From contig JBKEEO010000002.1 of NCBI GenBank assembly GCA_047777415.1, forward strand, positions 868,001 to 932,000: a stretch of DNA of 64,000 bases, in the 5' to 3' direction. The first letter of the stretch is position 1, and each line of letters opens with the position of its first letter. Position numbers and translations under genes: made by a program. The DNA is from Caproicibacter sp047777415. Its GTDB lineage: Bacteria; Bacillota; Clostridia; Oscillospirales; Acutalibacteraceae. The notes beneath the pieces are model-generated. The model searched no databases. It saw only the letters and a program-made list of their open reading frames with translations, and had not been told where the DNA came from. This document shows positions 17,374 to 26,415 of this stretch, in pieces.

Positions 17374-18270
17374 ATGAAAGAGTCGAAGATAACATTGGAG
17401 GCATCGGGAATTTTGGGGAATGAAGAATTCAGGCGGTCATTCCGCGATCCATTTCATAACAGTCTGGGACTAGCGGTTTACAGCTGCGGAGTACAACGGT
17501 GCGCTTCCCGCCATTCTTGGGGACCCGCGGTTCGTGACCATTACCTGATACATTACATTCTTTCTGGACATGGGGTTTTCTGTTGTGCGGGAAAGCAGCA
17601 TCAGCTTTCCGCAGGGGACGGCTTTTTGGTTGTTCCGTCGCAGCTTGTTTCCTATACTGCGGATGATAAAGATCCTTGGACCTATTGCTGGGTCGGTTTT
17701 AACGGAAGCGATGCAAAGCGTTTGATGGATCAAACAGGCCTTCTAAACCGCGAACCGATATTTCACTACAGCAAAGACAACAGACTGGAGCATCTGCTGA
17801 CGGATATCTGTAATGTATCCGGTTCCAGCCCCAGTGAAGAAACCAGAATGGAAGCTGGACTGCTCTTGTTTTTAGCGGAACTGATCGACCAGTTTGGAAA
17901 AAACTCTCCGTCACAGGATTTGGGATATGAATATGTGAAAAAAGCCATTAAATTTATTGATTACAACTATTCGGGCAATATTACCGTCAGCAGTATCGCC
18001 GCGAGTGCCGGCATCAGCCGCAGTCACCTATATCGCCTTTTCATGCAGCACATTTCCATGCCACCAAATGAATACCTCATGCGTTATCGAATTGGAAAAG
18101 CCGCAGAACTTCTTCAAACGGGAGGGCTGACGGTTGGCGAAGTTGCTTATTCCACAGGATTCTCGGATCAATTATACTTTTCACGCGTGTTTCGACGGTA
18201 TATGGGGGTGCCGCCAAGCCGATATATGCTAAGCAAACATGCCGAAAACAGGAAGGAGAAAACAAAATGA
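17374..18270 (+). CDS. AraC-family transcriptional regulator
   Basis: 298 residues. The N-terminal half is an AraC-type cupin sensor domain (HYLIHYILSGHGVF... LSAGDGFLVVPSQLVSYTADDKDPWTYCWVGFNG), the form seen in regulators of sugar utilisation. The C-terminal half (about 190-290) carries two helix-turn-helix motifs: ITVSSIAASAGISRSHLYRLF and LTVGEVAYSTGFSDQLYFSRVFRRYMG. The start is uncertain: ATG 17374 has no clear ribosome site, while an in-frame TTG at 17413 has TGGAGG upstream. Its last 4 bp overlap the DUF1836 gene, so the two are coupled. Target genes and inducer are unknown. Confidence 0.9.
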   Translation: MKESKITLEASGILGNEEFRRSFRDPFHNSLGLAVYSCGVQRCASRHSWGPAVRDHYLIHYILSGHGVFCCAGKQHQLSAGDGFLVVPSQLVSYTADDKDPWTYCWVGFNGSDAKRLMDQTGLLNREPIFHYSKDNRLEHLLTDICNVSGSSPSEETRMEAGLLLFLAELIDQFGKNSPSQDLGYEYVKKAIKFIDYNYSGNITVSSIAASAGISRSHLYRLFMQHISMPPNEYLMRYRIGKAAELLQTGGLTVGEVAYSTGFSDQLYFSRVFRRYMGVPPSRYMLSKHAENRKEKTK

Positions 18271-18821
18271 GCGGGGCTACCGATAGAATACAGGAATGGA
18301 TTGAGCAAATTGAAAACTCGAAACCTGTTGAATGGAACCGTTTACCGGAAATTTATCTTTACATGGATCAGGTATTAACTTACATGAATAAGCAGCTCCA
18401 ACTGTATGCTCGGGATGAGAATTCCAATTTGCTGACATCCAGCATGATTAATAACTATGTAAAAGATGGAGTTCTACCCCGCCCGGACAAGAAAAGATAT
18501 TCACGGGAACACCTTGCAATTTTGACCGTCATTTGTATGCTAAAGCAGGTTCTTTCCATTCAGGATATCGCCGCTCTGACAAAAAAACTGCGGTTAAACG
18601 CTTCCCAAAGCGAGATCTACGACCAATTCTGCAGCGCTCAAACCGCTGCAATGAAGGATGTTTGTGACCGTATTCGGTCCACATCCCAGCAAAGCGAAGC
18701 AGATCTGACAAGACTGGCCATCGAGCTTTCTATCGAAGCAAACGCGCGCCGAACAGCGGCGGAACGCATTTTAAGCGAGCTTGCAAAATCTGCAGAAAAT
18801 CAAACGGATATAAACAAATAA
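18267..18821 (+). CDS. DUF1836 protein (MerR-like winged helix)
   Basis: 184 residues. The segment LTSSMINNYVKDGVLPRPDKKRYSREHLAILTVICMLKQVLSIQDIAAL (about 55-105) is the DUF1836 core, which resembles a MerR-type winged helix recognising DNA with a downstream helical region. Ligand and targets unknown. Its ATG overlaps the AraC-type gene stop (ATGA). No terminator is evident before asnB 103 bp further on. Confidence 0.87.
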   Translation: MSGATDRIQEWIEQIENSKPVEWNRLPEIYLYMDQVLTYMNKQLQLYARDENSNLLTSSMINNYVKDGVLPRPDKKRYSREHLAILTVICMLKQVLSIQDIAALTKKLRLNASQSEIYDQFCSAQTAAMKDVCDRIRSTSQQSEADLTRLAIELSIEANARRTAAERILSELAKSAENQTDINK

Positions 18822-18924
18822 TAATACAGAAACTACATTGAGGAAGTTCCCTCCTGCTGTTTTTTGAACCATAATTGCATTTTTACATAATATGGTATTG
18901 TAACTTCGAAGGAGGGGGTTCCAT

Positions 18925-20778
18925 ATGTGTGGAATTGCAGGTTTTTGTAATTACAATGAAGATTTTTCGGAAGAGGCCCCTTTTCTGGGCCAGCTTGCCC
19001 GGCGTATGGGAAATACACTGAGGCACCGCGGGCCGGATGAAAAAGGGGTATTTGTTTCCAATCATGCGGCATTCGCCCATCAACGGCTTACAGTCATCGA
19101 CCCGGAAGGCGGAAAACAGCCGATGACAGCCTATGCAGGCGGATACCGGTACACCATCGTATATAATGGAGAACTGTATAATGCGGACGAACTTCGCCGT
19201 GAACTGGAGGCGCTTGGCTATATTTTTGAAACGACCTGCGACACAGAAGTTCTTTTAAAATGTTATATTCACTTTGGCGAAGCATGTCCCAATAAACTGA
19301 ACGGAATTTTTGCATTTGCCATTGATGATGAAAGAAATAATCGCTGTTTTCTTTGCCGCGATCGATTTGGCGTCAAGCCGCTTTTCTACACCCTTGCCGG
19401 AGACCGGCTGGTATTTGGGTCAGAGATTAAAGCACTGTTTCAGTACCCCGGAATTCATCCCATCATTGACCGGACTGGTCTGTGCGAAGTACTCGGAATT
19501 GGGCCGGCACGCACTGCCGGTATCGGCGTATTTAAGGATATCTATGAGATAAAGCCGGGATTTTTCGCAATTTTTAATCATGATGGTTTTTCTTCCAAAC
19601 CGTATTTCCAATTGGAAAGCTACGAACATACGGACAGCTATGAGGAAACCGTTCAGCATGTGCGCTATCTTGTGGAAGATGCAGTGAACCGCCAGCTTGT
19701 TTCAGACGTGCCGCTATGCACATTTCTTTCCGGCGGACTGGATTCCAGCATTGTCACATCGATTGCAGCGCGGAAATACCACGATTTAGGTCGCACTTTA
19801 TCCACTTATTCCTTTGAATTTACCGGAAACGACCAATATTTCAAGCCGACAGCATTTCAGCCGGATTCTGACGATTCATGGGCAAAAAAAATGGCCCAAT
19901 ACTGCCAAACAAACCACACGGTATTAAAATGTGACAATTTAAGCCAGGCCGACAAACTCTATGACGCTGTTGATGCGAAAGATCTGCCGGGCATGGCAGA
20001 CGTCGGCTCCTCCCTCCTTCACTTCTGCAGGCTGATTAAAAAAGAACATGTGGTGGCTCTCAGCGGAGAATGCGCCGATGAAATCTTTGGCGGTTATCCT
20101 TGGTTCCATAAAAAAGAGGCGTTCGAAGGACATTGTTTCCCATGGTCGCCCGATCTTTCGGTGCGGACAGATTTATTAAAACCCGAAATCAATGACGCGC
20201 TGGACCTAACCGGTTACGTAAATCAGCGGTATGAAGAATCCATTGCCCAAGTGCCGAAACTTGAAGGCGAAAATCCGCGGGAAGCAAGGCGCCGGGAAAT
20301 TTCATACTTAAACATCAAATGGTTTATGAGCACCCTTCTCGACCGCAAAGACCGCATGAGCATGGCAAGCGGCCTGGAAGTACGTGTTCCCTATGCGGAT
20401 CATCGGATTGTGCAGTACGTATTCAACGCTCCATGGAGTTACAAATGCCCGGACGGGGTGGTTAAAGGACTCCTTCGCGATGCCGCACGTCCATGGCTGC
20501 CGGAAGACGTTAGGATGAGGAGAAAAAGCCCCTATCCAAAAACACACAACCCCGCTTATGAACGAATTCTCCGCCGCAGATTGGATACGGTTATGAAAGA
20601 TGAAGAAGAACCTCTGCACATACTGGTCAACAAAGCATCCGTAGAGCAACTGCTTAATGAAAAATCTGATTATGGGAGGCCCTGGTTTGGTCAATTAATG
20701 GCAGGCCCCCAAATGATGGCATATTTGCTGCAAATCAATTACTGGCTGAAAAAATACGAAATTGAAATTGAACTTTGA
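18925..20778 (+). CDS. asnB: Glutamine-hydrolysing asparagine synthetase
   Basis: Converts aspartate, glutamine and ATP to asparagine. 617 residues. Mature N-terminal nucleophile Cys2 (MCGIAGF), glutaminase residues RHRGPDEKG at 33-41 and YNGELYN at 80-86, then the synthetase domain with the PP-loop SGGLDSS at 269-275 and the C-terminal DRMSMASGLEVRVPY. ATG with a GGAGGG site. Single gene ended by the hairpin at 20789-20825. Confidence 0.95.
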   Translation: MCGIAGFCNYNEDFSEEAPFLGQLARRMGNTLRHRGPDEKGVFVSNHAAFAHQRLTVIDPEGGKQPMTAYAGGYRYTIVYNGELYNADELRRELEALGYIFETTCDTEVLLKCYIHFGEACPNKLNGIFAFAIDDERNNRCFLCRDRFGVKPLFYTLAGDRLVFGSEIKALFQYPGIHPIIDRTGLCEVLGIGPARTAGIGVFKDIYEIKPGFFAIFNHDGFSSKPYFQLESYEHTDSYEETVQHVRYLVEDAVNRQLVSDVPLCTFLSGGLDSSIVTSIAARKYHDLGRTLSTYSFEFTGNDQYFKPTAFQPDSDDSWAKKMAQYCQTNHTVLKCDNLSQADKLYDAVDAKDLPGMADVGSSLLHFCRLIKKEHVVALSGECADEIFGGYPWFHKKEAFEGHCFPWSPDLSVRTDLLKPEINDALDLTGYVNQRYEESIAQVPKLEGENPREARRREISYLNIKWFMSTLLDRKDRMSMASGLEVRVPYADHRIVQYVFNAPWSYKCPDGVVKGLLRDAARPWLPEDVRMRRKSPYPKTHNPAYERILRRRLDTVMKDEEEPLHILVNKASVEQLLNEKSDYGRPWFGQLMAGPQMMAYLLQINYWLKKYEIEIEL

Positions 20779-20788
20779 CTTCAAACGG

Positions 20789-20825
20789 AAAAACCCGATC
20801 AGGAATTGTGCCTGACCGGGTTTTT
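20789..20825. terminator. Terminator between asnB and the NlpC/P60 gene
   Basis: Hairpin AAAAACCCG-A-TCAGG / CCTGA-C-CGGGTTTTT with one mismatch and a 7-nt loop, followed by TTTTTATTATG on the plus strand and preceded by A residues, so it can serve both convergent genes. Confidence 0.85.
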
Positions 20826-20845
20826 ATTATGTTTGTAAAAAACAA

Positions 20846-21532
20846 TTAATTTTCAGTGGAAGAATCTGAAGAGGAGATCAACACTCCGGAATCGTCAAAG
20901 GTATAGGTCACACCATCAATGGTACGAGAAGTGCTTACAACATATTGACCATTTTCATAATAGAACTGTTTCCCATCAAACGTTACAAATCCAGTTTCCG
21001 GGTATGTAATCTGCGGGAGTTTGAACCATTGGGTCCAATGATATTTACCACCTATTACATCTTCATATTTAATATTTACACCGGAGCAGCGGTTGTCAAT
21101 CGATTTATTTGAGCCTACATAGACACCTACATGACCAGGACTGTATAAAATCAAGCCATGAATACGAGGAAGTGATGACGCATCAGAGAGATTGATGGTG
21201 CCCTTTTCCGTTGCCGAAGCAAGCATTGCTCTGGAACTGCCTGCAACAGAAATCAAATTTGGTTCCGGGTCGCAGTCATCGCCTTGCCACCACAGATAGG
21301 ATTTAATCAGACCGGAGCAATCAGTGGAACGAACTCCGCCGATGTATTGACCATACCTGCCATAATGATATTTCCAGCCCTCCCGATAGGCTTTCAGAGC
21401 ATGTTCCGACAATCCGACCCCCGTCTTTGTCTCCGCCGCCGAAACGGGAATCTGAGAAAATGCGAATATCCCGCACAAAAGCAAGCTAACAGCAAACACA
21501 GCTGCCAAAACGATTTTCCGACGGTGTCCCAT
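20846..21532 (-). CDS. Secreted NlpC/P60-type cell-wall hydrolase
   Basis: 228 residues with a signal peptide (positive start, hydrophobic 8-26, probable cleavage after VSAA near 33). The NlpC/P60 papain-like domain has catalytic C72 in STDCSGLI and H134 in SPGHVGVYVG. The C-terminal part, with VTFDGKQFYYENGQYVV and VTYTFDDSGVL, resembles one or two choline-binding-like cell-wall repeats. Likely cleaves peptide stems in peptidoglycan. The intervening IKSYLWWQGDDCDPEPN region varies in such proteins. ATG at 21532 with GGGGAGG. Confidence 0.87.
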   Translation of the reverse strand: MGHRRKIVLAAVFAVSLLLCGIFAFSQIPVSAAETKTGVGLSEHALKAYREGWKYHYGRYGQYIGGVRSTDCSGLIKSYLWWQGDDCDPEPNLISVAGSSRAMLASATEKGTINLSDASSLPRIHGLILYSPGHVGVYVGSNKSIDNRCSGVNIKYEDVIGGKYHWTQWFKLPQITYPETGFVTFDGKQFYYENGQYVVSTSRTIDGVTYTFDDSGVLISSSDSSTEN

Positions 21533-21568
21533 GACACATCCTCCCCTTGATTACGAACATTTAACAAC

Positions 21569-21614
21569 TGTTACAATTTAGTAACATAATATCACATAAT
21601 TGTAACAATTGCAA
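21569..21614 (-). promoter_or_regulatory. Promoter with a 10-bp inverted repeat, NlpC/P60 gene
   Basis: On the minus strand TTGCAA (21609-21614) and TATTAT (21586-21591) have a 17-bp spacer. A perfect 10-bp inverted repeat, TGTTACAATT (21569-21578) and AATTGTAACA (21598-21607), flanks the -10 box, suggesting an operator or a promoter-proximal structure. No regulator can be named. Confidence 0.55.
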
Positions 21615-21690
21615 CAAGAAAAGGATATGCAGGGAATTTTTATGAAAAATTAACTATCATACCATAACTATGATGGATATTTCCAACAAT

Positions 21691-23067
21691 TTACATAGCA
21701 AATTCATTCAGAATAAAAGAAACAATTTCTTCTGTGTGCATGGAACGCGATCCCTTCACCAATATGGTATCGCCGGGTTTCAAAATTGTTTTGAGCGTAT
21801 CGCACGCCTGTTGATTGTCTTTGCACACATGGCAATCCAGATTGGGACGAACAGACAGCGCACCCTTTGCAATTGCGCCGGCACGTTCCCCAACCGTAAC
21901 AAGAATATCCACACCGGAATTGGCCGCAAAAGTTCCCACTTCCAGATGGGCCTTTTCGGAATAGCTGCCAAGTTCCAGCATATCCGCGAGTACGGCAACG
22001 CGTTTCCCTGTTTTGAAGGACTGCAAAACACCCAAGCTGCTTTTTGCTGCATCCGGGCTTGAATTATAACTGTCGTCAATTACCATCATACCATTTGCAT
22101 GGCGGATTTGCTGCCTCATAGCAGGAGCTTGGTAATGTGTAAGTGCTTCTGCTGCTGCTGAAAGCGGAACTCCAAGCCGCTGAGCAACTGCAAGCCCTGC
22201 AAGCGCATTGAGAACGTGATGTGCTCCAATGACAGGAATTTCCGCTTGCCCGCATTCGCCGTTGGGCGCAACATAGGAAAAACGAGTCGATGTTCCCACA
22301 CTCTCCACTTGTTCCGCCCGAAAGTCACAATGCGCCCCGGTTCCGTATGAAACGGTTTGAAAGGGCAAATTTCCGGAAAGTTCACGGAGCATATCGTCAT
22401 CCCCGTTTAAAAACAGAACCGAGCCCTCGTGAAAACAATCGGTAATATGCAATTTTTCCGCCAGAATGTTCTGCCGGCTGCCAAGCTGCTGAATGTGGGA
22501 AACTCCGATATTTGTCATCACCGCGTAATCCGGTGCTGCGACCTGTGCGATACGGCTCATCTCCCCGAATTCACTCATGCCCATTTCCACCACAGCGGCA
22601 CTGTGTTCTTCCGATAAACGAAACATTGTCAATGGTACACCGATTTGGCTGTTGTTATTTCCGTGGGTTTTCATTACATTTCGTTTTGCTGAAAGAGCAA
22701 GCGCTACCATTTCCTTCGTGGAAGTTTTCCCCACGCTGCCGGTAATACCAACCACCGGCAATGAGAAACGTCTGCGGTACTCGGCTGCGATGCGCTGTAA
22801 GGCTTCCTTTGTGTCATTGACCGCAATCCATGCCCCAGGGCCTTGTGCCGTTTGATGTTCCTGTGTCAAAACAGCCGTTGCGCCAGCTTTCAAAACCGTT
22901 GGGATAAACTGATGAGCATCCACACGTTCGCCCCGTATCGGCACAAACAAGGCGCCTGGAACAACTTGGCGGCTGTCCGTTACCACCGATGTCACTGTAG
23001 TTTGCGGATTACCGCAAAGCAACTGTCCATTACAGGCCGAGGCAATCTCCATAACCGTCATATTCAT
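21691..23067 (-). CDS. murF: UDP-MurNAc-tripeptide:D-Ala-D-Ala ligase
   Basis: Adds D-Ala-D-Ala to the muropeptide precursor in the cytoplasm. About 458 residues: MurF N-terminal uridine-binding domain (VTDSRQVVPGALFVPIRGERVDAHQF), ATP-binding P-loop in GITGSVGKTSTKEM (about 107-120), and YNSSPDAAKSSL in the C-terminal domain. I prefer ATG at 23067 because GAGG is 7 nt upstream; ATG at 23073 is too close to it. Starts 9 bp after murE. Downstream, a short 6-bp AT hairpin (21656-21674) is the only hint of a terminator. Confidence 0.95.
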   Translation of the reverse strand: MNMTVMEIASACNGQLLCGNPQTTVTSVVTDSRQVVPGALFVPIRGERVDAHQFIPTVLKAGATAVLTQEHQTAQGPGAWIAVNDTKEALQRIAAEYRRRFSLPVVGITGSVGKTSTKEMVALALSAKRNVMKTHGNNNSQIGVPLTMFRLSEEHSAAVVEMGMSEFGEMSRIAQVAAPDYAVMTNIGVSHIQQLGSRQNILAEKLHITDCFHEGSVLFLNGDDDMLRELSGNLPFQTVSYGTGAHCDFRAEQVESVGTSTRFSYVAPNGECGQAEIPVIGAHHVLNALAGLAVAQRLGVPLSAAAEALTHYQAPAMRQQIRHANGMMVIDDSYNSSPDAAKSSLGVLQSFKTGKRVAVLADMLELGSYSEKAHLEVGTFAANSGVDILVTVGERAGAIAKGALSVRPNLDCHVCKDNQQACDTLKTILKPGDTILVKGSRSMHTEEIVSFILNEFAM

Positions 23068-23076
23068 AGCCATACC

Positions 23077-24534
23077 TCACAACTTTCCACTGATAATATC
23101 GGCAACAACTTCACGCTCATCCAAATGATATTTAACACCTTTAATTTCTTGGTAATCCTCATGTCCCTTGCCCGCCAGCACAATGATATCACCGTCCTGT
23201 GCATGCTCCATGCAGTATTTTATTGCCTGTTTCCGATTCGGAATCACGATGTATTTTCCGCCTGTTTTATCAATTCCTGTGCGGATATCCGCAATGATGT
23301 CCATGACATCCTCATCCCTAGAGTTATCTTCTGTCAGAACGGACAGGTCGGCAAGTCTGCCGCTCTCCTCCCCCATCTCAAAACGGCGGGAACGCGCGCG
23401 GTTACCGCCGGCGCCAAACATGCAGACAAGCCTATTCGGGTGATATTCCCGCAAAGTTTCGAGAATATTCCTCATGGCCAGCGCATTGTGAGCATAGTCA
23501 ATTAAAAGGGTATAATTTCCCGGCACCTCCACCGGTTCCACCCTTCCCCGCACTTTTACCGTTTCCAGGCCGTCTCGAATGTTTTTTTCCGTAACATCAA
23601 AATGCAGGCAGACAGCAACAGCCGCCAAGGCATTATAAACGCTGAACCGCCCCGGAATTCTCACTTCCAGTTCTTTAAGATTTATCTTGCCGGAAAGGTC
23701 AAACCGGACGCCCAAAAATCCCCGGCGTGAAACCAGTTCCTCATTTCGTGCAGCAAGTTCCGCTTCCGATGAAAAACCATAAGTTTCCAGTTTGCAAGTA
23801 TGCCCTTCCACAATCGAGCGCCAGTTAGCGTCATCCAAGTTAATAATCCCAGTCTTACACATGCGAAACAGCATCCGTTTACAGGCCATGTATTCCTGCA
23901 CATCTTTGTGCTCGTTTCCCCCAATATGGTCCGGTGAAAAGTTGGTAAATACCCCGTAGTCAAACTTAATACCGGATACACGATGGTCGCGCAGTCCGAT
24001 GGAAGAGGCCTCCATCACAACTGCTTTGCAACCTTCATCCACCATCTGACGCAAATAGGACTGAATCTCAAAGGAAGCGGGCGTGGTGTTTTCCGTCTTA
24101 ATAACACGGTCCCCAATAACCGTGCCGATTGTCCCGATAACGCCGGTTTTAATGCCTGCCGCTTCCAAAATGGAACGAACCATATAGGAAACCGTCGTTT
24201 TCCCTTTGGTTCCCGTGATGCCGACCACGGTCATTTGCCGGGCGGGATAGCCAAACCATGCCGCGGAAATCAGCGCCATCGCATAGCGGGTATCTTTTAC
24301 CATTACAACACTTGCCCCGGATACTTCCACAGGCCGCTGTGCCACAATGGCTGCAGCTCCTGCCTTTGCTGCATCCGCGGCAAAAATGTGGCTGTCAACC
24401 GAGGAACCGCGCAAACAAATAAACAAACTTCCTTTAGTTACTTTTCTTGAATCATATACCACATCTGTTATTTCAACATCCGTACGTCCGGTGCATGTGC
24501 ACTCCAGATTCCGGATTAAATCCGCCAAAATCAT
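23077..24534 (-). CDS. murE: UDP-MurNAc-L-Ala-D-Glu:diaminopimelate ligase
   Basis: Adds the third amino acid to the wall precursor. 485 residues from ATG 24534 (GGGGG site), which gives the usual N-terminus and leaves the promoter outside the gene. P-loop GTKGKTT at 108-114, lysine carbamylation region and C-terminal domain. The specificity motif reads DNSR (403-406), closest to the DNPR motif of meso-diaminopimelate-adding enzymes rather than the lysine type, so a DAP-type peptidoglycan is inferred. Confidence 0.95.
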   Translation of the reverse strand: MILADLIRNLECTCTGRTDVEITDVVYDSRKVTKGSLFICLRGSSVDSHIFAADAAKAGAAAIVAQRPVEVSGASVVMVKDTRYAMALISAAWFGYPARQMTVVGITGTKGKTTVSYMVRSILEAAGIKTGVIGTIGTVIGDRVIKTENTTPASFEIQSYLRQMVDEGCKAVVMEASSIGLRDHRVSGIKFDYGVFTNFSPDHIGGNEHKDVQEYMACKRMLFRMCKTGIINLDDANWRSIVEGHTCKLETYGFSSEAELAARNEELVSRRGFLGVRFDLSGKINLKELEVRIPGRFSVYNALAAVAVCLHFDVTEKNIRDGLETVKVRGRVEPVEVPGNYTLLIDYAHNALAMRNILETLREYHPNRLVCMFGAGGNRARSRRFEMGEESGRLADLSVLTEDNSRDEDVMDIIADIRTGIDKTGGKYIVIPNRKQAIKYCMEHAQDGDIIVLAGKGHEDYQEIKGVKYHLDEREVVADIISGKL

Positions 24535-24580
24535 GAAAACGCCCCCGCTGTCATATTGATTTATGGATGAAATTTCCTGC

Positions 24581-24609
24581 ATTATACCGTAATCCATACA
24601 ACGTGTCAA
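24581..24609 (-). promoter_or_regulatory. Sigma-A promoter of murE-murF
   Basis: Full consensus TTGACA (24604-24609) and TATAAT (24581-24586) with a 17-bp spacer, about 47 bp before the murE ATG. A high-strength constitutive promoter by sequence. Confidence 0.85.
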
Positions 24610-24615
24610 CTTTCA

Positions 24616-24640
24616 ATGACACTTTACAGAAAATGTATAA
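24616..24640 (+). repeat. Repeat copy 1: ATGACACTTT-N8-TGTATAA
   Basis: First of two 25-bp elements with identical spacing in the 280-bp region before the radical SAM gene. It starts 7 bp from the murE -35 box. See the second copy at 24760-24784. Confidence 0.6.
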
Positions 24641-24759
24641 AACAAGGACTTCTCCGATATTATTATGAATAGATTATTCCAGAAAATGTTATTAAACAGA
24701 AAAATAATGTGAAGTTATTTCCAATTTACAATGATTGAAGCCTTATAAGTTCTATTTAA

Positions 24760-24784
24760 ATGACACTTTTGGTCATGTGTATAA
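24760..24784 (+). repeat. Repeat copy 2: ATGACACTTT-N8-TGTATAA
   Basis: Second copy, 144 bp from the first; 17 of 25 positions are fixed and the 8-nt spacer differs. In this copy ATGAC and GTCAT also form a small inverted repeat (24760-24776). Could be regulator sites or promoter-like elements. The rest of 24641-24889 is AT-rich with several TATAAT-like words but no better promoter with a good -35. Confidence 0.6.
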
Positions 24785-24889
24785 TTTTTGTACTCTGGTA
24801 GAAAACTGTATAATTACATTATGGTCGAATTATGATATTCTAATCTAAAGTGTGAAGCCCAGGCGGCCAATTATGAGGAAAGGAAGCAG

Positions 24890-26344
24890 ATGTTTATGGG
24901 TACTGTAAACGAAAAGCTGGAATCCTACGGGTTAAAAAAAGTTCTTGATTATCTGGACAGTAATCCAGAAGAAAACGTGCCGAAACTCATCGGTTGGCTG
25001 AAAAAGTTTGACAAGGAAGGTCTTTACAAGAACACCTATGAAATGGTAGAAGGCTTCATGAAGGACCCTCAAAACAACTGGAACCGTCTGATTTCAAGCC
25101 TTTACACAGACATAGACGAAAGCGTGCGGAGAAAAACCTTCGAAAATTTTCTCATTCATTCCGCAATACTCGGCAGCCAGAAAAAAAACAAACTGGTGGA
25201 AAAATACGACTGCAACATTCCTTGGGCCATTCTCATGGACCCCACTTCCGCATGCAACTTGCATTGCATCGGGTGTTGGGCGGCAGAATACGGCAACCGG
25301 CTGAACTTGAGCTTTGAAACGCTTGACGATATCGTCCGCCAAGGCAAAGAACTGGGTACATACATGTACATTTTCTCCGGCGGTGAGCCTTTGGTGAGAA
25401 AGGACGATATTATCAGACTGTGTGAAAAGCACAATGACTGCGAATTCTTGGCATTTACAAATGGTACATTGATTGATGAAAAATTCGCGGATGAAATGCT
25501 TAGAGTGAAAAATTTTGTACCTGCCATCAGCATTGAAGGATACGAGGAAGAAACGGATTTTCGCCGCGGTGCAGGCACCTATCAAGCCGTGATACGCGCG
25601 ATGAAACTGCTGCGGAAAAAGAAACTTCCGTTCGGCGCATCTTTATGTTATACGCGCAAAAATGCTGAAATCATTGGCAGTGAAGAATATTTTGACTTTC
25701 TCATTTCTCTGGGGTGCAAATTTGCCTGGTTGTTTACATACATGCCGGTGGGTGTCGATGCGAAGCCGGAATTGATGGCGACGGCAGAACAGCGCAAATT
25801 CATGTATGACCAAGTGCGAAAATTCCGCGCTACCAAACCCCTGTTTACCTTGGATTTCTGGAATGACGGTGAATATGTCAACGGCTGCATTGCTGGAGGA
25901 CGGCAGTATCTGCACATCAACGCAAATGGTGATATTGAACCGTGTGCTTTCATTCATTACGCAGACAGCAACATACACGAGAAAACGCTTTTGGAAGCCT
26001 ATCAATCACCTCTGTTTATGCAATACCGCAGAAATCAGCCGTTTAATAGAAATCAGCTGCGTCCTTGCCCACTGCTCGATAACCCAGGCAGACTTTCGCA
26101 GATGGTGAAAAAATCAGGGGCTGTTTCAACGGATTTGGCACATCCGGAAGATGTTGATGCACTGACTGCAAAATGTGTGGACGCGGCAAAAGCATGGGCC
26201 CCGGTTGCAAAAGAAATCTGGGAAAACAGTGAAGGCCGTGAACGAGCTGATTGGAAAGCCGATAAAGAAGCACAGAAAAAAGCAGAAATCCAAAAAAAGG
26301 TGCAGGAAAAAAACAATAGAAAAAAAGTCAGCTCATGCGGCTAA
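24890..26344 (+). CDS. Radical SAM/SPASM-like protein
   Basis: 484 residues. A helical N-terminal domain (1-110) precedes the radical SAM core; the 4Fe-4S ligands are C122, C126 and C129 in PTSACNLHCIGCWAAEYG, followed by FSGGEPLVR. C-terminal cysteines in NGCIAGG, IEPCAFIHYAD and RPCPLLDNPG suggest a SPASM-type auxiliary cluster. The tail is charged (KKAEIQKKVQEKNNRKK) and ends in SSCG. The family is widespread in Clostridia as a stand-alone gene; substrate unknown, and no precursor peptide is seen next to it. ATG 24890 lies 3-4 nt from GGAAG; an in-frame ATG at 24896 is better spaced and equally possible. Confidence 0.88.
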   Translation: MFMGTVNEKLESYGLKKVLDYLDSNPEENVPKLIGWLKKFDKEGLYKNTYEMVEGFMKDPQNNWNRLISSLYTDIDESVRRKTFENFLIHSAILGSQKKNKLVEKYDCNIPWAILMDPTSACNLHCIGCWAAEYGNRLNLSFETLDDIVRQGKELGTYMYIFSGGEPLVRKDDIIRLCEKHNDCEFLAFTNGTLIDEKFADEMLRVKNFVPAISIEGYEEETDFRRGAGTYQAVIRAMKLLRKKKLPFGASLCYTRKNAEIIGSEEYFDFLISLGCKFAWLFTYMPVGVDAKPELMATAEQRKFMYDQVRKFRATKPLFTLDFWNDGEYVNGCIAGGRQYLHINANGDIEPCAFIHYADSNIHEKTLLEAYQSPLFMQYRRNQPFNRNQLRPCPLLDNPGRLSQMVKKSGAVSTDLAHPEDVDALTAKCVDAAKAWAPVAKEIWENSEGRERADWKADKEAQKKAEIQKKVQEKNNRKKVSSCG

Positions 26345-26365
26345 AATACATATGAATTATATTTA

Positions 26366-26401
26366 AAAGGGACTGTTCCGCTATGCAGGAACGGTCCCTT
26401 T
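26366..26401. terminator. Bidirectional terminator after the radical SAM gene
   Basis: 14-bp stem with a single T-G pair (26366-26379 with 26388-26401) and 8-nt loop, with A/T runs on both sides, between convergent genes. Confidence 0.88.
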
Positions 26402-26415
26402 CAATTTATCTGCTT

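Noticed and set aside
21653..21676. Terminator after murF
   Set aside because: Only a 6-bp AT stem with a poor U tract; too weak to list.
24641..24889. Small RNA or peptide gene before the radical SAM gene
   Set aside because: No open frame with a ribosome site and no promoter-terminator pair.
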